DNA of 27,264 nucleotides from Paraglomus occultum (lineage: Eukaryota > Glomeromycota > Glomeromycetes > Paraglomerales > Paraglomeraceae), in assembly GCA_910592205.1 (NCBI GenBank), contig CAJVPJ010000357.1:1-27264 (forward strand), written 5' to 3'. Below the pieces are notes generated by a model, which made no database searches, was not told the origin of the DNA, and saw nothing but the letters and a program-made list of their open reading frames with translations. Every line of letters begins with the position of its first letter. The stretch's first letter is position 1. A program made the translations under genes and the position numbers. Of the stretch, positions 1 through 9,877 are shown piece by piece.

Positions 1-429
1 TTTATTTTATAACATCAACGATTTCAACATTTTCAACATGAGGATTTTTGACGGTCGGGACGGCTCCTTATATACATATTGCTGTTACTAGATTTTCTAC
101 GCCACAGTGCACGTATTTTCTATCTTTCCCACGCTGTCACCAAAACCACGTTACTTTCTATTCGTAGCTACATTCTTGTGTTCAAAACTGTCACCAAAAT
201 AGCGTTACTCGCGTTTGCTTTGAGTAACATCTAATTATTAATAATTGATCGTCAGGCGGAAAGTCTCCAGAAACAGCTCGTACCGCGCCCCAAACTCCGG
301 GGGGGGGGGGGGTAAAACTCATGGTGTTGTTTGATTACTGCAGAGGAAGATTTTACCATGTGACTTACTTATCGACGTCAGCCGATCAGCTCGTCGTAAC
401 ATTACTTTAAATATACTATAAAACTTATT
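1..429. other. No gene recognised; contains a G14 run
   Basis: I see no convincing coding sequence here. A run of 14 G at 299-312 interrupts otherwise mixed sequence. The phrase CTGTCACCAAAA followed shortly by GTTAC occurs near 135 and again near 187, a minor direct repeat. Confidence 0.5.
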
Positions 430-770
430 CACAAACCTTTTTGCTTTCTTCTACATACTCCTTAACTGCATTTGGAATCTCTAATATTTCGAATTTTGAG
501 CGGGCACATGACTGAATATCAGTAATTTCATCTGGTGTTAGAAAACCGGTATATGCTGCTCATTGTTTTGTTGAAAATAAAAGATTGATGAAGTAGAAAG
601 TATATTACAGATATTTGCTTTTGATGAGCAAATTCCGTAAATTAATTGTTTAAGGATTGCTTTCGCCATTTCAAAAGCTTAACTTCCCAATCATTAGTTC
701 TTTCAGTCATTCCCGCGTCCATCTCTTAGATTTTTGATATTTTGGAGGGTTCAAAGAACAACATAGCTTC
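430..770 (-). pseudogene. Possible decayed or partial gene, product unknown
   Basis: Read on the minus strand, about 435-560 holds an open stretch that looks like a terminal exon. It contains TPDEITDIQSCARSKFEIL and ends EESKKVCE before a TAA. Farther upstream, between about 640 and 770, there is a second coding-like patch (MDAGMTERTNDWEVKLLKW) that begins after a plausible acceptor TTTACAG and is interrupted by stops. I could not join the two with consistent splice phases and do not recognise a family. It may be a real small gene whose exons I failed to resolve, or a relic. Confidence 0.25.
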
Positions 771-799
771 TTGCTGTAAATAAATATACATTATTATCA

Positions 800-1293
800 G
801 ATTTATGTTCCCTTTATATGATCATTGTATAATATTTTTAATACCTCAAATTCTCCGTCATCAGTTATTGGTTCAAATATATGTTGGTATTGGTCTTTTC
901 TCAACTCTCTATAAATGTGGTTTGTTTGATACAAGGTTATTCATTAAAAGAGAGAACTTGAGCTATTACCTTTCTTGTAGGGGACAACGCGTTTGTATAA
1001 TTCTCGTCCGTAAAATTTTTTTGTTTTTCCCCTACCTGCTCTGTATGAACATTGGAAGTTGTAGATAGTGCATATTGTTTCACTTGTTTTGTTGTGACAA
1101 TAACGATTGTTAAACGTTGCTCTGCCTACACATGGGCAAAAAATAAAGGAAGAATAAAATGGTCTGAATTTTATTCATGAATGCTGAAGAGAACTGTTCT
1201 CTATCACCTTTAATCCACAAATTTTTGCAACAACCTTTGACTCTTGTAAGTTTGCTTGTTTTTCAGCCATCGCGTTAGCCCAAAAAACATAAG
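800..1293. other. Intergenic, nothing recognised
   Basis: AT-rich sequence before the first transposon. An open frame of 87 codons on the plus strand has no family resemblance and no coding-like composition, so I treat it as chance. Confidence 0.4.
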
Positions 1294-1295
1294 TA

Positions 1296-2429
1296 CACTC
1301 CCTGGACAAAAGTATCCAATGAGAGTTTTTTTGATTTTATGCAAAATCCAGTATAATAATTACACAAGCTTTTTATATCATTTTGTAGCTTTGCTTTTGC
1401 AAATCTGCATGTGAAGTTGGAAGTGTTTAGCTTTCTTGAACTACGAACTATTAAACAAAAGACAATTGCAATTAAAATTAATTTCACCGATCTTTGGCTC
1501 ACGAAAATTTGTATAAAAGAAAGAAGAAATTAAACGTAATTTTAAACAAATCTAAATAAATAAATTTTGTTATTATTATAAACCAAATACAAACATGTGT
1601 TTTGCTCAACTTTTTCTTGCCACCTCTTTTTTGTATGTGAATAATTAAATAAAAAAAGCAAAAATTTTTGTGTTGTTTTGTTTTGTTTTTATCGCGCTGT
1701 TTCCAAATTTTATTTCCGAGCACTTTTATTATCGTTCACAATGCCAAAAGGTCCCGAATTGACAGAAGCTGATCGAGGAAAAATCTTGGGTCTTAGAACA
1801 GGTGGAAGCAGCATTCCAAAGATATTTAAGACATTTAAAATTCCGTCATCCACTGTACGGGATACCATTGTTCGCTACATAAACTCTGATAATTTAAAAA
1901 GTGCTCGAAGGAGTGGTAGACCTAAAAGCATAAATAATGAAGATAAAGAAATATTAAAAGACATTATTCGTAGAAAATCATAATGTTACCTGATTGGCCA
2001 TCTAGATCTCCTGACCTTAATCCAATTGAACACCTTTGGAATGAGTTTGAAAGGCGACTAAATAATCGTAAACAACGAATTAGAGATTGCTCTGAAAGAG
2101 GAATGGTCACTAATTCCTCATCAAACATATTCCAATTTGATTAAGAGCATGCCAAGACGGCTTGAGGCATGTATTTTGAATAATGGATGGCCAACTCAGT
2201 ACTAAATAAACTAAATGTTTAGAGCCAAAAAAATCGGCGAAATTGATTCTAATCACGATTGCCTTTTGTTTGATAATTCGTCGTTCAAGAAAGCTAAACA
2301 CTTCAAACTTCACATGCAGATTCGCAAAAAGCAAAGCTACAAAATGATATAAAAAGTTGTGTAATTATTGTACTGGATTTTGCATAAAATCAAAAAAAAA
2401 CTCCCATCGAATACTTTTGTCCAGGGACA
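1296..2429 (+). mobile_element. Tc1/mariner-like element, internally deleted, with long inverted ends
   Basis: Long terminal inverted repeats of roughly 200 bp bound this element. The left end starts CACTCCCTGGACAAAAGTAT after a TA at 1294-1295. The right end carries the complement ATACTTTTGTCCAGGGA near 2411-2427, with a TA at 2430-2431. The last few bases of the right end differ from the left. The inner edges match around GAGCCAAA / TTTGGCTC (about 1500 and 2221). Between them lies a transposase gene that lost its middle. A related left end occurs at 17279, so this is a family with at least two copies in the window. The element is nonautonomous as it stands. Confidence 0.85.
1741..2205 (+). 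pseudogene. Tc1-like transposase, internally deleted and frameshifted
   Basis: The N-terminal part (1741-1983, 80 codons) begins MPKGPELTEADRGKILGLR and is a paired-type helix-turn-helix with the basic linker ARRSGRPKS typical of Tc1 transposases. It stops at a TAA. Immediately after, in another frame, comes the C-terminal catalytic end with WPSRSPDLNPIEHLWNEF, which holds the final acidic residue of the DDE triad. After a second frame change the tail (about 2080-2205) resumes with EEWSLIPHQTYSNLIKSMPR and ends at TAA. The central part with the first two catalytic aspartates is absent, so the product cannot be an active transposase. It lies inside the inverted ends of its own element. Confidence 0.85.
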
Positions 2430-2431
2430 TA

Positions 2432-3140
2432 CAGTAGGATGTAAAAGTATCCCCCCACCTCTAATTCAGGATAGAAATGATTAAATGCTTTGAAAAATTT
2501 TCTGCATGTAACATATTACAAACCCTGATTACCCATAGATTTTCGGCTCGATCAGATGTTTCATGAAAGATTTTCAAGCATCGAATATTTGATCACGAGA
2601 TTATTATACCCATGTGCGATTTCAACCATAAAAATCCATAAATTTATATTTCGATACCCTTCTATCCAAATTCCGTAATTTTTTTTTATTTTAATTTTCT
2701 GCACCATTAGAATACATTTATATACATTTTAAACGAATTTACTGTGTAGTTGCTACTACAGAATGCTTATCCTGTGCATTTAGTCGTCAGGAATAAATAA
2801 CGATTTACTTCTAGTTCGACCATGTATCATAAGGGACACGTAAAAATAAATCTGACAAAACAAAACAAAAAAAAGATTATGCAAATTAATTAGATACATA
2901 TGGAGATACGGATTTTTAAAGTTCATGTTCGAAATAAGCAACATGCTGTTTTTATATGGTTTTATTATATGTTTTAGAGATTAATATTGGGTGTTTGGAA
3001 ACTTTTTCTGGAGACATCTGATCAAGTTGAAATTTACAGGTAATCAGGGTTTGTGACACACTATACGCAGAGAAATTTTCAAAGCATTTAATTATTTCTA
3101 TCCTGAATTAGAGGTGGGGGGATACTTTTGCATCCTACTG
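2432..3140. mobile_element. 709-bp MITE with TA target duplication
   Basis: The outer ends are inverted copies: CAGTAGGATGTAAAAGTATC at 2432 matches the complement at 3121-3140 except at one position. The match continues inward through CCCCCACCTCTAATTCAGG and GAAAATTT to a shared AACCCTGATTACC near 2520 and 3040, so each imperfect arm is about 100 bp. TA flanks both sides (2430-2431 and 3141-3142). No transposase-like frame exists inside. The TA duplication and the AAAAGTATCC-type terminus suggest mobilisation by a Tc1/mariner-type transposase. Confidence 0.8.
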
Positions 3141-3142
3141 TA

Positions 3143-3252
3143 TGTCAGATCAGAATTATTCAATAAAACATTGCCATATTTATTATTATTGCTAATGTTC
3201 TATTATTTTCATCTGACACATGTCAGTTTAAGTTTGGAATTCTGATCTGACA
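3143..3252. mobile_element. 110-bp fold-back element
   Basis: A perfect 15-bp inverted repeat, TGTCAGATCAGAATT at 3143-3157 and its complement at 3238-3252, is bounded by TA at 3141-3142 and 3253-3254. The interior is AT-rich and repeats the TCTGACACATGTCAG theme near 3212. It looks like a very small TA-inserting fold-back element, although a chance palindrome cannot be excluded. Confidence 0.5.
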
Positions 3253-3421
3253 TATATCAGTCAACTTTCTATACCGGCGTGAGTTTCTGGCCGTTATAAT
3301 GCGAGACTGGTACAGCCATACCTCATTTGTATTTTCCCTATTGTATCCTGATATCCCAGGTTTTCAGCTGGACGGATTTCCCTTATTGTAAATCAATATA
3401 ATAATAATCTACTAATAAGTA

Positions 3422-3960
3422 CAGTCGACCTCCCCTACAGTCACATCCTATATAGTCACACCTCCTATACAGTCACACACAGTTTCGGTCCCTGCCATTT
3501 TCATAGTCCCCTAGAGTCACAACCACATGTGAGTCACTGTCACCCGATTTTGGAAGTCCCACCATTATAGAACAATATGAAAAATCTCCCCTTTATAGTC
3601 ACCGGGTAATGTATAACATTCAACATTACTGCATAGTTACTATTACGTGTAAATTACATAATTGTCGCTTTAAATATAATTCGAGGAAAAAAAAGTCATC
3701 AGCCTAAAGTGTGCAAGAGTTCATACAAAACAAGGTCTCAACTGAATCTAGATAATAAACACGAAATTTGCGAATATGCTAAATGACATCCGAAAGCGAA
3801 GCATGGTGAAATAGCAAACCATTTTAATAAGAATTTTAGCCCTCCATAGACTGCTCAACTGTTGCAAAATTTTAACAAAAAAAATGGCTTGCTCTTCCTC
3901 CAGGCAACAGACTTCTAGCACCTTTTGTCAACGTTCTGTAAAATATTCCAAGCTAGACAA
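3422..3960 (+). mobile_element. Left end of a pogo/Tigger-like transposon with decayed CENP-B-type HTH
   Basis: The terminus CAGTCGACCTCCCCTACAGT follows a TA at 3420-3421 and is succeeded by several direct ACAGTCAC-type subterminal repeats. From about 3745 a degenerate reading frame gives LNLDNKHEICEYAK, a stop, then HPKAKHGEIANHFNKNF and, after a one-base shift, IDCSTVAK. This is the pattern of the psq/CENP-B-type DNA-binding domain that opens pogo-family transposases. It carries an in-frame TGA, a frameshift and further stops, and no catalytic domain follows before the histidyl-tRNA synthetase gene. The right boundary is not visible; similar ACAGTCA text recurs near 4062. Confidence 0.7.
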
Positions 3961-4152
3961 TAATAAAGCTAATACTTCAAGAAAAGGGTATTTGATCTCA
4001 TAATAAGAATAAAATGGGAATAATAACAATATAACTTTAATCACATGACTGGATACAAACCCTTCTATACAGTCAACTATATTTTGGACACGCGTTTTGT
4101 ACTACCGTAGCGTTTTGAAAAACTCTGTATCAGATGTTGATAGAATGAGGTC

Positions 4153-6010
4153 ATGTGGAAGCTACTAGTTTCTCGTTCCATAATAACCACTCCCAAGCCT
4201 TCTTCATTGAGTAAACCAGATCCTTCTCGGCCTGTACGGGGAACCCACGATCGTTTTGGTGAAGAAAATGTTCGATATAAATTTATCCAACAAACTGCTG
4301 CGTCCGTAGCAGAATTGTATTGCTTTGAACATGTCGGTATATAACACGGGTATACCGTGACGAGGTCTGCTAACTTACGCTGACAAATTGATTAATCTTA
4401 TGTTTGTAGTTTACAACACCGATATTGGAATTTTCACATGTATTCGAGAGAACGCTAGGAAATGATTCGGATATTGTTGGTAAAGAGCTGTATAACTTTA
4501 CTGACAAAGGAGGAGATCATTTGACTCTGAGACCTGAAGGGACGGCTGGTAATTACATAGCATATCTGAACGTGATTCATTATCAATTTATTGTAAACGC
4601 GTGTCGATTAATATCGATTTACAGGAATTGTTCGTGCTTTACTAAGTAATAGATTGCAATACTTCTTACCACAAAGATTATATTATTATGGCCCAATGTT
4701 TCGTCACGAGAGACCTCAGAAAGGAAGACTAAGACAGGTAACCTCTGGATTAAATTAGCTGATAAATTTCGGAATTTAATTGTAATATCTATCGTGTGTT
4801 TTTTTTTTCAGTTTGAACAATTTGGAGTCGAGATGTTTGGTCATAATAATTTCGCATCAGATGCCGAGATTATTGATATAGCATGGACATTCTTGAACAA
4901 GATAGGAATAGGAAACCGAATAGAGGTGAATTTCTCTACATTGCTTTAATGTTTAGAGCTTGGTAAGCTAACTATAATTCTCAGCTAGAAATAAATTCAC
5001 TTGGTGACTATGTCTCGAGGAATCAATATCGAGACGTTATTCGCAGCTATTTCCAGAAACACGTTGAGCGTTTATCTGATGATAGCCAACGACGGTAAAT
5101 GTTGTATTTACATTCTATTTTCATCTCTTCCTGGTAATAACCAACCGGTGAATTCCAATTTTTGGCTATTAGTTATCTCATCTACTATATCTTATCTTAT
5201 TCAACAGAGTCGAAACAAACCCATTACGCATCCTTGATTCTAAAAAACCAGAAGATGCCTCGATAATTGCTTCATGTCCAATAATCTCCGACTATTATAC
5301 TTCAGAATCGTTTTCGAGATTTCAGAACGTCTGTAGAATGCTAGATCAATTAGATATTCCTTACAAAGTCAACCCTCGATTAGTTAGAGGACTTGACTAT
5401 TACGAGGAAACTATCTTTGAATTTAAATGTAAAGATAAGAGTCTAGGGACCACACAGGACACCATACTTGCTGGCGGGCGTTACGATGGTTTGGTTAAAC
5501 GTATGGGTGGGAAGGAGGAAATTCCGGCTGTTGGGTAAATTATAAAGTTGTATTTGAAGAACGTTTGTGTATAATTCGATCAAACGTGACTAACTATATG
5601 TTTGAATGTCTTCCCGCATCGATAGATGGGCCGCAGGTATAGACAGGCTAGCACTGTTAGTCACTCCTTCTCTGCTCCCATTGCCTGAGCGTCATGTTGC
5701 AGTGATAACGATACCCGACAAATCCAACTCTCCTTCCGTATCTTCTGAGTTCATGACTGCTGTGCAAATCTCAAAGTCCTTACGTACAAACGGCATCAAG
5801 ACTCTGTTAAATCATCCGCGGAAGTCTCGGTTTCCGGCATTACAAACTGCCATTGCACAGGCAGTGAAATCTAATGCTTCTCACATTGTTATTATCGGAA
5901 AGAATGAAGTTGAAACAGGATTCGTATCCGTAAAAGATCTGGATCTCAATACGCAGGTTGAATGTAAGGCCGATGATGTTTGGAGAATAATAGAGGGTAG
6001 GTCGGCTTGA
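4153..6010 (+). CDS. Histidine--tRNA ligase, bacterial type, probably mitochondrial (7 exons)
   Basis: Charges tRNA-His with histidine. Exons 4153-4332, 4410-4548, 4625-4737, 4812-4925, 4985-5094, 5208-5534 and 5626-6010 join in phase to 455 codons plus TGA. Class IIa landmarks are visible: motif 2 FRHERP at about residues 132-137 followed by FEQFGVE, the histidine-specific [10 protein letters not shown] at 277-286, AGGRYDG at 307-313 and motif 3 [12 protein letters not shown] from 328, then an alpha/beta anticodon-binding domain (about 347-450). The wording of these motifs is that of bacterial/organellar rather than classical eukaryotic cytosolic enzymes. The first ~28 residues ([15 protein letters not shown]...) are basic and hydroxylated like a mitochondrial presequence. 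One weak point is the first intron: keeping frame requires the donor GTCGGT at 4333, while the better-looking GTATAT at 4337 breaks the frame. It is convergent with Derlin. Confidence 0.93.
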
Positions 6011-6302
6011 TGACGGTAGAATAGCTTTATTCATTATTTATGCTAGCGGACTATTTAGCGTCAGATATAAATGTGTCTAATTGTCGGTTTCATATATATA
6101 TGCAAAGTCATGGGTTGCTCAAATTCGTGAATCATACACGAAATTTCCGGATCTAAGATTTTCGTCATCTAGTAGGTCGATAAAGAGATAAACCTATAGA
6201 TCAAATTGTTTCTTTGCACTCTAATATGTAATACGTAAGTACGTTTGTTCTACACCGGCCAAATGCTAGTCGCTTCATCATCCATTCTTACGCATGCTAT
6301 CA
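6011..6302. other. Tail-to-tail intergenic region, HisRS / Derlin
   Basis: Short AT-rich spacer between two convergent stop codons. Nothing else recognised; it presumably holds both 3' untranslated regions. Confidence 0.5.
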
Positions 6303-7639
6303 CTATGTTGCTGGCGCGGTTACGTCTGGTGCAACATCTGTTGTGTTAGCAGCACTTTCTGGTTGTTCATTATCAGCACCAGTATCAACATCGTCAGCAG
6401 GAAAACCTATATTTTCGGGCTGTCTTATGTTAACATCATCTGATGTTTCAAACAATCGGGTTCTTCGGGGGGAGGGTGAGAAAGAAGAATTTGAAAATAT
6501 ACATAATTTAGCGAAAATTATTACCTTAACTGATAAGGATGCAATTCTCCAAGCATCGTATTGCATTTCTGAGATATTCGAACACCAAAATAAAAGACTA
6601 ATTTACAAATAAACATCCCTATCCTACATGACTACTCACATGAACGCAGGTGTCTTCAGAATTCGCACTCCTCCACTCTGTCTTTCATTCGGCCATACAT
6701 CTTCGAAGAAATAGTAAATATGGCCTACCGCGATTCCCATGAGATCTCCTGTAGGAAAGCCGCTATTGAGTAGTAACGAGAACCCTAGTAGTACCCATGG
6801 CAGGAACGGGGCACTAAACACAAATAGACCTAAGAAATTAAGACGTATCCAGGGATTACGACGTGACCATATATAGACCAGCGTAAAGGCCAGTGGTGAA
6901 CCGAGGAATGTCATTGGCGGGCCAGGTAACAAACTCGCGATGGGAGAGAGTAGCTGTAAATTATCAGCAAACTTAACATTTGATGAAATAAACACAATAG
7001 CAGATTGAGACATGATATGGTCAGTTAAGCTTACAAGTGTGGCGGTGGCAGCAAAGATCAGCAGCCAGAAGAAATCGGCAGTCTTTCCTCGGAATGAACC
7101 TTCTTCCAGCATTCGACTGTGACGAACTCTGGTTAAGGAAATTGTAGGTACTTCAATGGATCAAATATCTCGGATGATTAAACATAATATACTAAATTTA
7201 ACTTTACATACAGGAAAAACATATGAAATAGAAATTCAAGTGAGAATGTTCCAAAGTACAAAAAATTGGTAACTAGACGCCAATACTATATCAAAGAAAC
7301 CAATGTAGTCGCAATCAATTAAATAGTGTGAGACGGGCAACAAATCTTGAAGCTTACAATAACTTGTTACGCTCGCCAGGTTCAACGTCAAGCATACCTG
7401 ATGTCTATGAACTATTAAATCATAGTTGAAATACAGCTGATAAGGACTTATGATACCGAGATACTGAAATAACAACGAAACCAGTTAGTTAATGCTTGTA
7501 ATTTCGTTTCCATATTACTTCTCTATAGATCGTGTGTTTTGATGCTAACCACTAGCAAACTAGTCGCCACAGCTGCTGTCATATAAGTTCTGGTAATTAG
7601 CGGAACTTCATAGTACCACTCCTCTATTGGCATTGCCAT
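6303..7639 (-). CDS. Derlin (Der1-like), ER-associated degradation (5 exons)
   Basis: Rhomboid-like pseudoprotease of the ER membrane that helps move misfolded proteins to the cytosol for proteasomal degradation (known for the family). Exons in transcription order: 7639-7550, 7463-7398, 7285-7212, 7128-6640, 6462-6303, giving 292 codons plus TAG; donors are GTTAGC, GTATGC, GTATGT and GTGAGT. The order of motifs is diagnostic: [18 protein letters not shown] at the N-terminus, [13 protein letters not shown], the conserved WR in [12 protein letters not shown] (W54-R55), [45 protein letters not shown] and [16 protein letters not shown] (with G-x3-G). After RILKTPAF the ribosome would meet TGA at 6636 if the last intron were retained. 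Splicing at GTGAGT instead continues into TRLFETSDD and an acidic tail. I see no Cdc48/p97-binding FxGxGQRLG-type box in that tail. It shares a 117-bp divergent promoter region with ALG3. Confidence 0.93.
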
Positions 7640-7756
7640 CGTAAACCCATTCGAGTATTAAGCAATATTTGATAGAATTCTTAAACTGAATTTTTGTGAC
7701 CGTGTGAAAATATAATTGATGCAGACAGATCACAAATCGCAACTCGTTCATCCACC
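7640..7756. promoter_or_regulatory. Bidirectional promoter region between Derlin and ALG3
   Basis: Only 117 bp separate the two divergent start codons, so core promoter elements must be shared or overlapping. GTGACCGTGTG at 7696-7706 resembles a UPR element core (TGACGTG) with one extra C. That resemblance is weak and not evidence of binding. No clear TATA box or CCAAT-N9-CCACG element is visible. Confidence 0.55.
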
Positions 7757-9583
7757 ATGTCAAAACTTGTAAAGATTATATCCAGTTTACTTTTTGACAC
7801 CAAATACTACTGGCATGCTGCTGCGTTGTTACTGCTACTTGATACTTTACTCAATTTGGTTATTGTCAAGAAAGTGAAATGTGCGCTTGCGAATATTGAT
7901 CACACTGATATCATGATCTTCTAAGTGACCCTGCTGTTTATTGTACACTTGTGGTAGATACTGAAATTGACTGGATATCATATATGCAAGAAGTAGCTGG
8001 CTTTCTAGATGGGGAGCGTAATTATTATAACTTACGTGGAGATACCGGCCCTTTAGTGTATGTACATAGCAGTGATTATGACTCAAATTATAACTGATAA
8101 ACTTATTGTATCCAATATAACTAGATATCCTGCAGGATTTGTCTATATCTTTTCTCTGTTCCATTATGCCACAGATTCGGGAAGGAACATCCAATTGGCT
8201 CAATATCTGTATATTCTGTTATATCTTTTAACGTTATTAATTGTTTTCTATATATATAGATGTTCCCTCAAGGTGACATGTTTAAATGAATGTCTTCACT
8301 ACAATACTTTGTCGACGAATCTTCTAACCAGAATAATGTTATGTCATAGATACCGCCATATGTCTTAATCCCGTTGTGTTTATCAAAACGTATTCATTCG
8401 GTATACGTTTTGAGATTATTTAATGACCCCGTGGCCATGATTTTTATTTACCTTTGCATTCTTTCAATGATCAAAAAACGTTGGACGACAAGTTGTTTGC
8501 TTTATAGGTAATGCAATGTTAATAATCATATGTATGTATGTGGTACGTTTATTAATATACTTCATTGGTCTTTTAACACAGTTTGGCTTTATCGGTCAAG
8601 ATGAATATTCTACTATTTTTCCCTGCTTTCGGTTTACTTTTGTTCAAAGCACTAGGTTTGTATAAAAGCATCCTAAATGTTGGCTATATAATCTTGGTCC
8701 AGGTAATTGTTCGACAGACATTCTTCTTATTTATTATATTTTATATAACGCGTATTTTACTGTTTTATTAGATTGCCCTAGCCTATCCATTTATCACTGT
8801 TTATCCGTACGAATATCTCAGTCGGTCATTTGAGTTAACACGTGTATTCACTTACAAATGGACTGTCAACTGGAAATTACTCAATGAGAATGTATTCTTG
8901 AGCGCATGGTTTGCAAAGCTACTGCTTGTTTGTCATTTCTGGGTATTAATGGCTTTTCTTTTCAAAAAGTGGTGCCGGTATGTATGAATAGTATTATAAG
9001 TAGGTGCGTTGATAACGTGATGACGTTCCAAAATTATCCCTTAGATCAGAAAACGGTGTGTTTGCTATGCTACATCGAGGAATAATGGCAACATCGTATG
9101 GAGATGAAGAGAGTCGTTGGCTAACAGCAAATCGTATCTTTTTACATGCATACTGTGTTGTCTTTATATATTGATTTTTTATCCTTAACTGTAAATAATA
9201 TTAAGATATAACAACAGTCATGTTTACCAGCAATTTCATAGGGATTATGTTTTCAAGGACACTCCATTATCAATTTTATAGTTGGTATTTCCATAGCATA
9301 CCACTTATCCTTTGGCATTGTACTATGATCCCCATTACTCTAAGGTATGCATATGTGTTCATTAACCAAATCGATGGGTTGACAGATTTTGTTAACATCT
9401 GTTCTCTACTTTAGATTTGTGATCATGATGGCAATCGAGTATTGTTGGAATGTGTATCCTGCCACAGCTGAAAGCTCCCAACTTTTACTTTTATGCCATA
9501 TGGCAATATTAATGGGATTATGGAGCGGAGATGCTGAGGGGAGACAGACAAAGATTGATGACACTCATGGCAAGAAGAATTAG
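7757..9583 (+). CDS. ALG3: ALG3: dolichyl-P-Man:Man5GlcNAc2-PP-dolichol alpha-1,3-mannosyltransferase (9 exons)
   Basis: Adds the first lumenal mannose to the lipid-linked oligosaccharide in N-glycan assembly, a polytopic ER membrane enzyme using dolichyl-phosphate mannose. Exons 7757-7880, 7958-8057, 8125-8272, 8350-8507, 8582-8702, 8772-8977, 9045-9133, 9218-9344 and 9415-9583 fit in phase to 413 codons plus TAG; introns are 67-84 nt. Family landmarks in order: [20 protein letters not shown], the lumenal TEIDW (about 43-47) followed by YMQEVAGF, the loop [40 protein letters not shown] then [38 protein letters not shown] with [26 protein letters not shown] and [11 protein letters not shown]. 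Hydrophobic segments throughout fit a multi-pass protein. Start chosen at the first in-frame ATG (context CCACCATG). Tail ends in a short polar [10 protein letters not shown]. Confidence 0.95.
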
Positions 9584-9877
9584 CAAACTGTCATTTGCTG
9601 ATAAATTATTACTAATATTTACTATTTACATAATTATCAACATTTCTGAAAGTACTGATTGCAAAATTACCACTATTGATGACACATAATTTTGGCATGG
9701 ACTGTTCACCTTTGATGCTCAGTCGTAGCGCAACTAATAGGAGTGCACAACTACATAATTCCATCAACATTGCTAAAACTATATTTATTAATATTCTTGA
9801 CAATCGTGCAATCTATAATAAGATTGACGAGAACATTATCATCTACTCTTTAGATGCTCATACAATCTTGTCCACTT
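9584..9877. other. Tail-to-tail intergenic region, ALG3 / uL22m
   Basis: Two convergent genes end here. The sequence is AT-rich with no further recognisable feature. Confidence 0.45.

Noticed and set aside
805-1068. 87-codon plus-strand open frame
   Set aside because: No family resemblance, AT-driven composition and no supporting exon.
3745-3900. In-frame TGA in the pogo-like HTH (EYAK-stop-HPKAKHGE) read as Trp, i.e. more table-4 coding
   Set aside because: The stretch also has TAA/TAG stops and a frameshift, and CENP-B-type domains often have Trp here, so TGG to TGA decay is the simpler account. Only the 25-27 kb genes show a consistent code change.
6463-6566. An extra Derlin exon (AATGCAATACGATGCTTGG...) between the last two exons
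   Set aside because: Including it gives inconsistent phase; joining 6640 directly to 6462 keeps frame and yields the family-like LKTPAFITRLFET.
6343-6612. 89-codon plus-strand open frame
   Set aside because: Antisense to the terminal Derlin exon and the adjoining intron.
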